From positions 1,715,501 through 1,779,500 of the forward strand of contig JALMGJ010000026.1 in the NCBI GenBank assembly GCA_023362775.1: a stretch of 64,000 bases of DNA, written 5' to 3'. Made by a program: the position numbers and the translations under genes. Below, piece by piece: positions 30,235 through 41,242 of this stretch (its first letter is position 1; every line of letters begins with the position of its first letter). Origin of the DNA: Charina bottae (Eukaryota > Chordata > Lepidosauria > Squamata > Charinaidae). The notes beneath the pieces are model-generated. The model was not told the origin of the DNA, searched no databases, and saw only the letters and a program-made list of their open reading frames with translations.

Positions 30235-30700
30235 TCAGCGATCCGGAATCAGGAATCTTTTCCAGAAGGGATGCTGGACCGGGAGGGCGGCGCTTCGGAA
30301 GAAGGACCCGCCTGGGCCGTGGGCAATCTTGCCCGGGATTTCCCCGCAGCGGGAATCACCGGCGCCGGCCAGCAGCGACTTTCGGCGGTGACTCAGTTGC
30401 CCGCGAAACCGCAGGAACAGCTTGTTCCCCGCCGGGGGAGGCATCAGGCTGGGGAAGCGTGGCCGCCGCGTGCGAAGGGCCTCTGGCCAATCGCGTGCCG
30501 CGTGATCCCCGCAGCTGGCCAATCAGCTTCCGCCCTGCCCAGCATCTTCCAGCGGAGCTGCGGCCAGCGCGCCACCGCCGCCCCCGGGGACCACGAGGCG
30601 CTCGGGATCCACCGCGGCCCCGGGAAAGGGCTGAATTGGGGGTTCCCCGGTTCCGGCTCGATCCCTTCTCTGCCCCCGCCGCGCCAGAGGCCAGAGTTTT
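30235..30700. promoter_or_regulatory. CpG island, possible promoter
   Basis: About 470 bp of GC- and CpG-rich sequence unlike its AT-rich surroundings. It contains two CCAAT boxes (30487-30491 and 30518-30522), an AP-1-type TGACTCA (30389-30395), and GC-rich segments such as CCACCGCCGCCCCCGGGG. It matches no repeat elsewhere in the window. No exon or splice structure could be assigned; the 151-codon plus frame starting at 30271 has no recognisable domain. It is the best candidate here for a host-gene promoter or first exon. Confidence 0.5.
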
Positions 30701-30722
30701 TGCAGCGAGTGTGTGTGTGTCT

Positions 30723-30878
30723 ATGAAGGTTCTCAGTCATCCAGGTGGAATTGTCTGTAGCTTGAATCATGTCAACTGGATTTCTATTTTCTCAGTGGAA
30801 ACGTTTCGCTCCTTGGATAAGGAGCGAAACGTTTCCACTGAGAAAATAGAAATCCAGTTGACATGATTCAAGCTACAG
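30723..30878. repeat. Perfect 60-bp palindrome (Penelope-like fold-back)
   Basis: Arms 30755-30814 and 30819-30878 are exact reverse complements over 60 bp, separated by GGAT. The sequence is the same family as the fold-back at 35-524, and includes GGAGCGAAACGTTTCC and CCAGTTGAC. The hammerhead core CTGAAGA is absent because the unit begins inside stem II. A 32-bp one-sided extension (30723-30754) matches the outer end of the other copy. It sits in a (TG)n tract. Confidence 0.9.
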
Positions 30879-31229
30879 TGTGTGTGTGTGTGTGTGTGTA
30901 ATGTATATATATGATTTTTTTTATCCCGCTTTCATTATGTTTATAAATAACTCAAGGGTTATTTATAACCCTCAAGCACATACTTAATACTCCTTCCTCC
31001 TCCTGTTTTCCCCCCAACAACCAGCTTGTTTGCTGTCATTGCATCGGAGTAAAGAATATAAAAGTTTTGCATGTGTTATGCAAATCACTTTCTTCTGCTC
31101 TGTTGTGTTGTGCAATTAGGTGTTCTCAGATCGCTGGGGTGCAGCAGCTTCATTTTCTTGGTCCAGATTCTTTTTGGCATTCCCATGTTCTTTCCGCGTT
31201 GAAATAATAACATACACACACACCCCATA
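30879..31229. other. (TG)n and tail-like sequence, otherwise unassigned
   Basis: (TG)n at about 30877-30900, then a CCCGCTTTCATTATGTTTATAAATAACTCAAG piece (in part, 30920-30955) like 27912-27950. The rest is unassigned. Confidence 0.35.
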
Positions 31230-31540
31230 GCCTGATGGGAAAAGACTGGAAACCTTTTATGGACTTTGTGCTAAAAGGAGAAGAAAGTGAAATGAGGATT
31301 TATGGGTTTAATGATTGAAACGGATGAGAATTATTTATTTATTTATTTATTATTTATTTATTTATTGGATTTATCACCGCCCAACTCCCCCAAGGGGGAC
31401 TCTATTAATTAAATAAGGGGTTGAACGGATTTCTGGAAGAGTTAAGAGGGAGGGGGGAATGAGCTTTGTTAATATCTGTTGAAGAGAAAGTCAGAAGTCA
31501 TATTTCATAACTTTAGTTTTTTTTTCTTTTTTCTTGCACT

Positions 31541-31572
<32 letters not shown>

Positions 31573-31720
31573 TCCTTCCTTCCTTCCTTCCTTCCTTCTT
31601 TCTTTCTTCTTTTTTCTTTCTTTTCTATCTTTCTCTCAAGATTTGTCTTTTACTCTATGTAAAATCCTCCATACATATGAATAATTTTTTTAAAAAAAAA
31701 AAACAATAACCCCCAGATAG
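31230..31720 (+). pseudogene. L1 LINE 3' end remnant
   Basis: Reads DWKPFMDFVLK-like sequence and GFND before a stop, as in the L1 C-terminus also seen at 53695. It is interrupted by an L2-type tail piece (31330-31410) and followed by (TTTC)n/(TTCC)n at 31540-31632 and an A-rich end. Confidence 0.5.
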
Positions 31721-32199
31721 TCTGATGGACATTTTGATATATGTTTCTCTGGGCAATAGCTCCAACGCAGAGATTAGGAAGATCTTAAAGTCTTGCCAGA
31801 GAAAAATACCCCTCTACTGAAGCCTTTTTGGGGCAGGCAGCTTCAGTGCCCCTCCCTTCTTTTGGAGGCGAGCCCAGGGTGCTGATGTAAGCAAGCTGTA
31901 CTGTAGGATAAAGTATCTCTCCTCGGATAACCAAAAGTTATCTGAGAGCATGCTGCAGAGATGGTGAAACCTGGACACACCAGCCTTGACAGAGAAAAAC
32001 TCTGGGACCGAAAAAGAAGTGTGCGATCCTCAGTGCCCCCCTCCAGATGCAAGGAGCTGTCTAGCAAATGGCCAATGGATGTGCGCAAACAACCCTCTAA
32101 GATTGAGAAATGCTCCGATGCCACCAAGAAGCAAACCAAAGGATGCATTTCTTTTTCAGCGGAGAAGAAAAATGCATAATGGGCAGTAAAACTTAAGCC
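31721..32199. other. Unassigned sequence
   Basis: A 160-codon minus frame (31843-32325) overlaps the neighbouring 5S-like repeat and has no domain. Confidence 0.3.
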
Positions 32200-32335
32200 T
32201 GCTTTGAGTTGAGTTTGCCTCTTCTCTATGTGGGCACAGCCGTGGTGTTTTCCAAGATGCTTTTCCAAGATTTTTGGTTTAACCTCCAACCCTGCATTTC
32301 CTGGTGGTCTCCCATCTAAACACAAAACAGGTCCA
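32200..32335 (-). mobile_element. 5S-derived SINE fragment (candidate)
   Basis: On the minus strand it carries TAGATGGGAGACCACCAGGAA, the 3' half of a 5S rRNA-like promoter region, followed by CCAAAAATCTTGGAAAAGC. Too diverged and incomplete for a 5S gene. Confidence 0.45.
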
Positions 32336-33251
32336 ACCTTTAAGCTTTGGGAGCCACGGGCAAAAACATGGCCTACAATTATAGACGTTAGAACGATGTT
32401 AAGGTGTTGCAGATGGACTGTGGAAGTTCAGGCTCATGTATGTAATTGGTTATGGAAGCTCCCCGGCTATGGGGACAGATCAAGCATATGTTCAACATGC
32501 TTAACCAGATCAGTAAAAGGCCTAGTGGTTACCATCATCCAACTTGCAAAACTGAGTTAATGTTTGATGGAGTCTTGAAGGTTAATAAAAGAACTCCAAG
32601 CAGCTAACAACAATCTTGCAGAGTAGAAGTGTGAACCAGCAGGGAACTTGCACTTTAAGCTTAATTGTGTTCAGAAATAAATTCAGTCTTCACACATTAG
32701 TTAGATGAAGAAAAATAGAGATAGCTTACATTTATTCAGTAGATCTGGATACGAGTAGATTCATGGTAGATCTGCTTGCAAGTGAGATGTAATGGACGAG
32801 AGCTGCATGGTGCAGCCCTCCTGCTTGCAGGTGTGCCCAAGGAATAATGGAGATTGTTAAACCCCCAAACTCAAGAAGGAGGAGGAAGAGGAAATCAGGT
32901 GACCCAGGTAACCTCCCACAAGCACAGTCGAGATGCGTTTACTAGAAAGACCCCCTATTATGCTTATGAGACAATGCTGAGTTGACTCCTGATAATCCCA
33001 ACAATGTTAACCTTTGTGTAAATGCAGGCCCTCTGTTTAGTTTAAGGTTCAGTACATTGAGGCAAGCCCCAGCATGGGTTTCCTTCGTAACTGGGTTAAG
33101 TGTTTCTCAGCCAAGCCTGTTGGTGAACACGTTGGCAAGGGAGGCCCAGGGCCCCCACCTTAAGGAAACAAGAGCTCAGGAATAAACAAGAAGCATGAAA
33201 ATCCACTTTTTCCTGCCAACCAGAAGTAAATTCCACATTCAGCCCCTAAAC
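32336..33251. other. Unassigned sequence
   Basis: Nothing recognised. Confidence 0.35.
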
Positions 33252-33386
33252 CAGTGTTTCTCAACCTCAGCCACTTTAAGGTGGGTGGACTTCAACTTCC
33301 AGAATTCCCCAGCCAGCATGGCTGGCTGGGGAATTCTGGGAGTTGTAGTCCACCCATCTTAAAGTGGCCGAGGTTGAGAAGCACTG
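33252..33386. mobile_element. Snap-back MITE
   Basis: Full palindrome, CAGTGTTTCTCAACC to GAGAAGCACTG. Flanking octamers have diverged. Confidence 0.82.
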
Positions 33387-33856
33387 CCCCAGGTGCTCCT
33401 TTCCATATAGAGCCAGAAAGCTGGTTCCCTGGTTGAACAGCTCTTCCTCTGGCATCTGGGCTCTTCCTTGCTCGCCACCAGGAGATACCGGTGCGCTCCG
33501 CCATCTCCTGGGATGCTCCCCTTGCCCATCCCTCTTCTTTCACAGCGGGAGGCCAGCGGGCACCTCTAGTGGGGCAAGCTCATTTGCAAAATAAGTTTAT
33601 TTACCATTCTGCCCAGCTCTGCTGAGAAACTACTTGGCATGTTGAGTTGAGATAAAAGGCCGTGGTGGCTTTAGATATTTTCTGGGCTGTCCCAGAGGTG
33701 ACGGAGTAAATATATGGTAATATATGGTAATATATGGTAATTCCGTGCCACTTCAGAGAGAAGGCTCTAAACAAGGACAGGCAGGGGCATTCCAGTTCTT
33801 TGTTTCTCTGTTTATTTTATTTATTTAAGTTTATTTATTTTATTTATTATTAAACT
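33387..33856. other. Unassigned; ATATATGGTA triplication at 33713-33740
   Basis: A 10-bp unit is repeated three times, and a TTTATTTATT tract (33810-33850) precedes the SINE. Nothing else recognised. Confidence 0.35.
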
Positions 33857-34096
33857 CGGAGAGCCAGTTTGGTGTAGCAGTTAAGGCACCAGGCTAGAGA
33901 CCGGGAAGTCGTGAGTTCTAGTCCCGCCTTAGGCACGAAGCCAGCTGGGTGACCTTGGGCCAGTCACTTTCTCTCAGCCCTAGGAAGCAGGCAGTGGCAA
34001 ACCAGCTTCAAAAAACCTTGCCAAGAAAACGGCAGGGACTTGTCCAGGCAGTCTCCGAGAATCGGACACAATTGAACGGATATAAATAAATAAATA
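33857..34096 (+). mobile_element. Sauria-type SINE
   Basis: Head AGCCAGTTTGGTGTAGCAG with a B-box-like GAGTTCTAGTCCC, body GGTGACCTTGGGCCAGTCAC, and tail CCGAGAATCGGACACAATTG followed by (AAAT)n. The tail resembles the BovB 3' end. Confidence 0.85.
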
Positions 34097-34142
34097 AAAT
34101 GTATATTTTATAAATCTAAATTAGGAAGAGGATAACCCAACT

Positions 34143-34218
34143 GAGAGAGGCAGTTTGGTCTAGTGGTTAAAGCATCAGGCTAGAAACCGGGAGACCCTGA
34201 GTTCTAGTCCCGACTTAG
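34143..34218 (+). mobile_element. Sauria-type SINE, head only
   Basis: GGCAGTTTGGTCTAGTGG to CTAGTCCCGACTTAGGG, then broken by a GGAAGG/GGGGA repeat. Confidence 0.75.
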
Positions 34219-34223
34219 GGTTA

Positions 34224-34332
34224 GGGAGGAGGAAAGGAAGGAAGGAAGGAAGGAACGGAGGAAGGGGAGGGGGGGAGGGGGAGAGGAGGGAGGGGGAGGG
34301 GAGGGGGAGGGGAGGGGAGGGGAGGGGAGGAG
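34224..34332. repeat. (GGAA)n/(GGGGA)n purine repeat
   Basis: Uninterrupted simple purine repeat directly after the SINE head. Confidence 0.9.
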
Positions 34333-35164
34333 ATGCCTGCTCAAGAAGCTGGAGGCAACCTGGTCCTGAGAAGAGGACGACAAAGGGATTTGTAAGGAGT
34401 TTACAGCCTCAACAGGGGGGCCCACATCTCCTGAGAATCCGGCCTGTGGGTTGATAAAGACGCTCTGCTCCCAATGAGATGGATTTGTCCAACAATCCAA
34501 GAGGATTTCTCAGTTTCACACCCTCTCTAGAAAATTCCCCTGGAAAAGCAGAGCTATTTACTGCTCCCTGGGTGGAGGCATTTAAGATCCCAGGCAAGAG
34601 ATAAGGCCCTCAATAAGACTTGCTGAGTTCACGGGTTCTTGACATCCTGGCTTTTCAGAAGGGAATTGTTCTGTCTCTTCCCGCTGGCACAGCTCCTTGA
34701 GACATGGTGGCACTGGCTGGCGATCCCTACAGCCACAGGTTGGCTCCCGTTGGTTACGTGGGTAGCGGAAAGCCGGCCGGCCAGCCTGTGGCATCATTGT
34801 GTGCCCAAAGCTGCAGGGGATCCGCTGGCATTTCCAAACCGCCTGGCGAAAGAGAAAAGTGGAACGAACGTTCTGCCAGCCAAACGGTGCCAAAGAGAGC
34901 AATCTGCTGCGGTTGCCTGTCTTCCTATAATAGGCGGATCCCGGCGTGCCAGCTCCTGGGCCTGTTAAGAGCTGGGAGACGGGGGGTGGGGTGGCGGGAA
35001 TGCTTCCCCGATTAAACATTGCCCTAAAATACAGGAACCCAGAGCTGTGCCAGTGTTTCCAACTGACCCAGAAAAAATAGATTTGAGCTCCATTTTGTTT
35101 GTCCAGAGAATCTGCAAGTGGGTAGTTTGCGTTCAGAAGCAAATGTGGCCACTTCCCTGCAGAT
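34333..35164. other. Unassigned sequence
   Basis: A 186-codon minus frame (34582-35142) shows no domain and is matched by plus frames of similar length. I see no gene. Confidence 0.35.
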
Positions 35165-35299
35165 CAGTGTTTCTCAACCTTGGCCACTTGAAGATGGCTG
35201 GACTTCGACTCCCAGAATTCCCCAGCCAGCATGGCTGGCTGGGGAATTCTGGGAGTTGAAGTCCACCCATCTTCAGGTGGCCAAGGTTGAGAAACACTA
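35165..35299. mobile_element. Snap-back MITE
   Basis: Full palindrome from CAGTGTTTCTCAACCTTGG to GAGAAACACTA. Confidence 0.82.
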
Positions 35300-35752
35300 C
35301 TGTTGATGATGCTATTTCAAAGCACAGAAACCCAAAAGCAGCTAGACCAGTTTCTCTTACTGACGCAGTGTAAGTTGCACCACAGGAAGCTGTTGGCCAA
35401 AGCTGTTCCCTTCCCAAAGGGTAGGGAAATGCAGGATTTCAGCACAGATTCTGTAATGGTTCTGACTATGGAGCTGCTCTTGCTGTTGTTATTATCCTTT
35501 CTACTGTCATCACCGTCTTGGCCACGCGGCTTCCAATTTGCCTTGGTTTTGGAGGGCCAACGAAAGGCTGAAAGATGCAACGCCCATTCTTGAGGTCTGG
35601 CGCAGCCTTCCCCAAACGGGCGCCCTTCAAAGAGGTTGAACTTCAAACCCCATCGTCCCCAGCCCGTATGGGCTCTGGGTGTCGTAAAATTGAGGGCAGC
35701 GGGCTGGGGGAGCCTTATGTAGCCCGTAAACTCTGCCAGGTGTTTGACCTGT

Positions 35753-35848
35753 TGCATGAACCACACCAGGCATTCGGAGCTTCCAGATGTTTTGCGTGAT
35801 TGCATGAACCACACCAGGCATTCGGAGCTTCCAGGTGTTTTGCGTCCT
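35753..35848. repeat. 48-bp tandem duplication
   Basis: Two units starting TGCATGAACCACACCAGGCA (35753-35800 and 35801-35848) differ at one internal base plus the end. Confidence 0.88.
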
Positions 35849-36908
35849 GCCGCCTGGGGATTCGGGGATGGTGGGGAACGCAAATCCACGGGGAAACGGC
35901 TTGACCGCTGCTTTCCACAAAATCCAGTGTTTCCCTAGGGTCTTCACAAATCCATGACAGCAGCTGATTTTGTGGCTAGAGTCAGTTTCTGGCTAGATGT
36001 TGGTTTATCAGGTGAAACTGGTCCTTTCTTCCCCAGCAAGGAATCGTCATATCTAATCAGAGCTCCAACTGAATTTAAATGTGACTTCCTCCACCCACCA
36101 CCCACCCGCAGAAAGCGAACATTGAAAATGAACACCACCATTTCAGCCATGATGGGTCTCTCCTCCTTCCTTCTTTGCAATGCAGGAAATATGAGCATGC
36201 CTGAAATGCTTACTAGGCGCAAAGATTGCTGGCCCCGCCAAGCAGCCCAGGCATGCATTCATTCCTGGGAGACAGCAACACGCCGCCGGTGCATGTCCCG
36301 GGCGTGCCCTCGGTGGAAGATCAGGCTCCGATGCTCCCTGATTGGCCGGAGAGGCTGGTTCACATGCACAGCCACTCCGAGGATGCGTGATTCCTCCAGT
36401 TGTTGACAATTTCCTGAATTGGGCCCTTCTGGGCTCCCTTCCAGTTCTCCCCCTCCTGTTCCTGCTGGAGACGAAACTCGGACGCCTGGAGGGGGAGGAA
36501 GCCAGGAAGGTGGCAGATCAATTCCCACCCCAAACCTTTTTTAAAAAAATCATACTTTTAATCTGAATGGTGCTTGGAGAGCTGGCAGGAAGCAGAGAAT
36601 TGATGAAGGATGAGCAAGGGTGGGCATTTGTCTTCCCCAAATGATACCCGTGAGTCAGTTGGCATTTGGTGCCCGTAATCCCTAGCCACTTTGGGGGGGG
36701 GGGGGTGAAAAAAACAGATATCTGAGCTCACCGCAGCTGCCTGCTCAGGGCCATAGCGGAAGGCAAGAGCAGTGTCCCCAGCGTAAGACTAAGAGCTTAT
36801 GACAATGTTATGCCCAGGGCAACATTGATCACACCGTCATTATTATAATCAAAGCAATAGCTTTTTATTCCACATCACTGCACCCTTTTAGGAAGACTGT
36901 CATTTAAA
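35849..36908. other. Unassigned sequence
   Basis: Includes a moderately GC-rich part (36230-36480) with an inverted CCAAT box (GATTGGCC near 36340) and a poly-G run at 36693-36705. Not enough to call a promoter. Confidence 0.3.
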
Positions 36909-36916
36909 GTATAGAA

Positions 36917-37763
36917 CAGAGCTTTCCAAACTGTGTGTCGGGACACGTTAGTGTGTCGGCTGCAGTGTCTGGGTGTGTGAAACAATAGGCAGCGAGGCAC
37001 AAGGCAGGCACTAGGACCTGCGCGGAATCACAGCAGGTTTGGAGGCAGCCAGGCACAAGGCAGGCACTAGGACCTGCGTGGAATCTCAGCAGGTTTGGAG
37101 GCAGCAGGGGACAAGGCAGGCACTAGGACCTGCGTGGAATCCTGGCAGGGCAGGTTTGGAGGCAGCAAGGCACAAGGCAGGCACTAGGACCTGCGTGGAA
37201 TCCTGGCAGGGCAGGTTTGGAGGCAGCAAAGCACAATGCAGGCACTAGGACCTGTGTGGAATCCTGGCAGGGCAGGTTTGGAGGCAGCAAAGCACAATGC
37301 AGGCACTGGGACCTGTGTGGAATCCTGGCAGGGCAGGTTTGGAGGCAGCAGGGCACAAGGCAGGCAATAGGACCTGCGCGGAATCACAGCAGGTTTGGAA
37401 GCAGCCAGGCACAAGGCAGGCACTAGGACCTGCACGGAATCACAGCAGGTTTGGAGGCAGCCAGGCACAAGGCAGGCACTAGGACCTGCACGGAATCACA
37501 GCAGGTATGGAGGCAGCCAGGCACAAGGCAGGCACTAGGACCTGCGTGGAATCCTGGCAGGGCAGGTTTGGAGGCAGCAAGGCACAAGGCAGGCACTAGG
37601 ACCTGCGCAGAATCACAGCAGGTTTGGAGGCAGCAGGGCACAAGGCAGGCGCTAGGACCTGCGCGGAATCCTGGCAGGGCTCGAAGGCAGCAGCAGCCGC
37701 GACACACCCAGACACTGCAGCCGACACACTAACGTGTCCCGACACACAGTTTGGAAAGCTCTG
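36917..37763. mobile_element. hAT element with minisatellite, identical ends inverted (copy 3)
   Basis: The left end (CAGAGCTTTCCAAACTGTG, GACACGTTAGTGTGTCGG) and the right end are inverted copies of the same terminus, unlike copies 1, 2, 4 and 5, whose two ends differ. Flanking octamers (GTATAGAA, CGCTAAGC) do not match. It is therefore probably a recombinant or gene-converted copy. The interior holds about 12 minisatellite units. Confidence 0.85.
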
Positions 37764-37770
37764 CGCTAAG

Positions 37771-37875
37771 CCATCAATCCACAGCCACTCGGTCTTGCCA
37801 GGGTTCAACTGAAGCCTGTCGTTCCCCACCCAGGCCCTCACAGCCCCCAGGCACTGGGACAGGGTGGTCAGTGGA
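37771..37875 (-). pseudogene. L2 LINE fragment
   Basis: The minus strand encodes RAWVGNDRLQLNPGKTEWLW, a conserved L2 reverse transcriptase segment just after the YADD motif. Confidence 0.7.
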
Positions 37876-37879
37876 AGAG

Positions 37880-38856
37880 GTTGAATAATTCTCTATTAAA
37901 TGCTGGCCCTTTCCTGAAGCCTCTACCACAATATCTTCCTTTTCTAGTCAGCCCCCGTTTCCAGTACATACATCTGGTGTAGTTTCCTAACTGGGTTCAG
38001 CAAACTAATAGGACTATAATTTGTTGGGACCTCTCTCCTTCCTTTTTGGAAAGCGAGCAATAAATCTGAAGCCTCTAATCTCTAGGGATGCAACTGTGTC
38101 TCTCTGTAGGTGTAAACAGATCCAATGACAATCCAGCACAATAGAGCCTCAGAACTATTGCCTTGGAAACTTGATATCGGAGAACAGGGAAACGCTCCTC
38201 TTGCCGAGAAGCTGGGGTTTTGCGGGCTGGAAGGATCAATCGCTTCTCTTCATTCTTAAGTCTATTCCTTTTTTTAAAAAAACTGGACGGGGTATTCATT
38301 GGATTGTAGGTGAGATTCCTCTGCCCCCTTTCCAGCTGAAGGCAATGCTTTCTTTCTACGTTCTTTCCTCCTACATTACTCAACCCAGTAAGTTGGGTTG
38401 GGAGAGAGCAACTGGCCCTACGTCCACTCAAGGCATCCCCTTGGGTGAAGTCACATGGGCTCTCTATAATATAATGCCATAATCATAGAGGGTATTTAAT
38501 CAGCCACCGTTTCCAGAACAATTTCTTAAAAGACGGGTCTCTGCCTGTAATACAGCTTGCAGTACAATTTTGTATAATGAAATACTCCTAGGCCTCCTTT
38601 TATTCTTTATCTTGACCGGAATCAGGAAAGCATACAGGAATGAAAATGCAGTATAGCTGAAAGAAGACATGATGTCTCGTGAATGTACAACTGGAAAGGC
38701 CCCAAACCACCACGTTGCCAGCAGAGACAATAAGACTAATTTTAAAAAGTCTGGCAAAGGATGGGTTGACTGGCGCCAAAAAGTCTCTAACGTGGGCAAC
38801 CGTCTTAGGGAGGGGATTGCTAAGTTTTGGCTGCACCCTGACAAGGTACTTGAGAG
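37880..38856. other. Unassigned sequence
   Basis: No family recognised; possible old LINE pieces cannot be confirmed by eye. Confidence 0.3.
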
Positions 38857-38966
38857 CAGTGTTTTCCAAACTCGGCAACTTTAAGACGCGTGGACTTCAA
38901 CTCCCAGAATTCCCCAGCAGGGAATTCTGGGAGTTGAAGTCCACGCGTCTTAAAGTTAAAACACTG
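38857..38966. mobile_element. Snap-back MITE, short form
   Basis: CAGTGTTTTCCAAACTCGG ... TTAAAACACTG; arms nearly perfect, outer right arm shortened. Confidence 0.78.
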
Positions 38967-39162
38967 CTTTGGAGGAGAGGGGTCAACAAGAACAAAACAA
39001 GGTGGGAACAAGGAGGTGGGTAGCAAAAATCTCCAGTCCCTTCCTAATCTAAGGGAGTTACAACTCCCACAACTTCAACTAGTGGCCTGTTGACTAAGGA
39101 TTGTGGGAATTGTAGTCCTGTGCTTCTGAGATGTGTTAGGTTGACATTTGTCTTTATTAATC

Positions 39163-39545
39163 ATAGAATCATCGAGTTGGGAATGACCTCAGGAGTGCAG
39201 GATCTGCTGCAGCAGCGTTTCTCAACCTCCACAGCTTTAAGATGTGTGGTCTTCAACTCCCAGAATTCTGGGAGTTGAAGCCCACGCATCTTAAAGTTGC
39301 CAAGGTTGAAAAACACTGTGGTGAAGCATGTCAGACAGATCCAGCCTCTGTTTGAAGACTTCTGGTGACGGCAGCAGACCACTTCAGGAAGCAACCTATT
39401 TCGCTGGTTGACCGCATTTCTACTGTTGGGAAATTCTTCCTAATATCTAACCTGAATCTCCTTCCGTGCAGTTTCTACCTCTTGATTTTGGTCCTGCCCT
39501 CCAGGGTGACAGAGAGAAGGTCCATCCCCTCTTGTGCTTGACAGC
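39163..39545 (-). mobile_element. CR1 3' end, interrupted by a MITE
   Basis: TCATAGAATCATCGAGTTGG at left is the CR1 terminus. 39319-39545 contains CTCTGTTTGAAGACTTCTGG and ACCACTTCAGGAAGCAACC, typical of the inverted CR1 C-terminus and 3' UTR. A MITE splits it at 39213-39318. Confidence 0.72.
39213..39318. mobile_element. Snap-back MITE nested in CR1
   Basis: CAGCGTTTCTCAACC to GAAAAACACTG. Flanks TGCTGCAG and TGGTGAAG match 6 of 8. Confidence 0.78.
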
Positions 39546-40084
39546 CCTTCAGATCTGCTACCTTGGGAGAAATGCAAGAGAAAGTCTTCTCCTGCAAACC
39601 AGAAGGAGAAGCTTCTGACCTCTTCAAAGGGGTCTCCTGCCCTTCGTATCAATCATACCGGTCTGTAACTGGAGAAGTAGTTCCTTACATCGGCCTTCAG
39701 CTGTTTAGGTCTTTAAAGGGCAACACCAACATCTACCCTGTGCCCAGTAAGCAAATGGAAACCAGTACAGACCGTCCAGGAGGGAGAAAGAATCCTCTCT
39801 GCTGCAACAGAGTCACTTGCTGAGATGGGAGGCTATAGAAATCGAATAAATAAACAAAATAAACAAACATCTGGACAGTTTTCAAGGTCAGTGGCCAAGG
39901 TGTCACTACCAAACTTCCTCCCAGCTCCCCAGGGCCCAGTCCCGCCAGGCAGTCCAGAAAGACAACTTAGTTGGTAGAAATGAAAGCTGTGGAGATGGCC
40001 AGAAGAACTAGCAAGTCCGTACCCTCTTCTCACGGTCTCCACCCACATCATTTCAGGGCCATATCCAGGCTGAAAACCCAACTG
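39546..40084. other. Unassigned; possibly LINE-derived
   Basis: May include more L2/CR1 sequence (near 39700-39830) but I cannot assign it firmly. Confidence 0.3.
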
Positions 40085-40420
40085 AAATTTATTTATTTAT
40101 TTATTTATTTTATCTTATTTATACCCCGCCTATCCCCTCCCTAATGGAGGGCTCTAGGCGGCTTACAATCATGTAAATTTCAAATTATACAATCATACAG
40201 TCAAGTTTTACCGCGCGAGAGGGAGGAGGGAAGGGAACCGGCTCTTCAGCTGCAGGCATCGGACTACATGCCCCAGAATGCCTCGCTCCGTGCCGGCTGC
40301 TGACATCCAGGAAGTTGCTGCTCCGGATCCATCGTCCTCCGTTGCCGATATCGGAACTCTCCAGGTCTTCTTGGTTTTTTGGTTTTTTTTTGAGGACGAC
40401 CCTCCGATGGACGCCAGAAA
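40085..40420 (-). repeat. L2-type tail joined to a ZNF143-motif segment (copy 1)
   Basis: Left part: (ATTT)n then ATACCCCGCCTATCCCCTCC, the L2-type 3' tail. Right part: ACCGCGCGAGAGGGAGG, GGACTACATGCCCCAGAATG (40261-40280) and GGCTGCTGACATCC. The same arrangement occurs at 45885-46165, so it is a dispersed unit, perhaps an internally deleted LINE. Confidence 0.6.
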
Positions 40421-40424
40421 ATTG

Positions 40425-40601
40425 ACCCACGTAAGTGGTACCCAATTTATCTACTCGCATTCAGCTTTCGACCTGTTGGGTGGACAGAAGCCGGGGTAAA
40501 TGGAGAGAGCTCACCTCGCCACGCGGTTTTTCGAACTGCCAACCTTGTGGTCGGCAGTCTAACAGCTCAGCGGTTTAACCCGCTGAGCCACCGCGCCCCT
40601 T
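40425..40601 (-). mobile_element. tRNA-derived SINE, diverged
   Basis: Ends with GGTTTAACCCGCTGAGCCACCGCGCCCC, a complement of a tRNA-like head (in part, 40574-40601). The interior GTAAGTGGTACCCAATTTATC is shared in weak form with family-2 SINEs. Confidence 0.6.
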
Positions 40602-40640
40602 GAAATGGAACTACATCTACATGGAGGGAAGTATGCCGTG

Positions 40641-41112
40641 GGGTACGTGCTCTTCAACATCTTCATAAATGACCTACATGAGGGGATTGAAGCTCATCAA
40701 ATTTGCAATGACACAACGCTGGGGGGGAATTGCTAACACTTCGGAAGATAGACTCAAGATTCAGAAGGATCTTGACAGACTTGAGCATTGGGCCCTATCC
40801 AACAAGATGAAGTTCAATGGCAAGAAATGTAAGGTCCCGAACTTAGGCAGGAAAAACCAGATGGACAAGTACAAGATAGGCAGTGCCTGGCTCAACAGTG
40901 GTGCCTATGAGAGGGATCTGGGTGTCCTGGTGGACCACCGCTTAAGAAGGAGCCAGCAGTGTGCTGTGGCTGCCAAAAAAGCCAACACAATCCTGGGCTG
41001 CATCAACAGAAGGATAGTATCAAGATCATGGGAAATGATAGTACCGCTCTATACCGCACTGGTGAGGCCACACTTGGAATCCTGTGTCCAGTTCTGGTCA
41101 CCCCAATACTAA
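40641..41112 (+). pseudogene. CR1 LINE reverse transcriptase C-terminal fragment
   Basis: Encodes IQKDLDRLEHWALSNKMKF, ERDLGVLVDHRLRRSQQC, KKANTILGCINRRIVSRS and YTALVRPHLESCVQFWSPQY, the conserved region after the YADD motif in CR1. The motif C region itself is frameshifted at the start. 5'-truncated. Confidence 0.85.
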
Positions 41113-41242
41113 AAAGATCAGGACACCACCATCTGGCAGCAAGTCAGAATAAGGGCAGGACAATCAGCAGGAACGGCCAACTGCAGCTGGTCTAGTTTTC
41201 TTCTGGATCAAGGATGGGTGGAGAACATTTCAGCTCAACTAT

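Noticed and set aside
30271..30726. 151-codon frame in the CpG island as a first exon
   Set aside because: Open frames are expected by chance in GC-rich DNA; no domain and no splice donor could be supported.
31843..32325. 160-codon minus frame as a host gene
   Set aside because: It overlaps a 5S-like SINE piece and shows no conserved motif.
32288..32330. 5S rRNA gene
   Set aside because: Only the 3' promoter-like half is recognisable and diverged; it fits a 5S-derived SINE fragment.
34582..35142. 186-codon minus frame as a host gene
   Set aside because: Comparable frames exist on the opposite strand, with no domain or codon pattern to choose between them.
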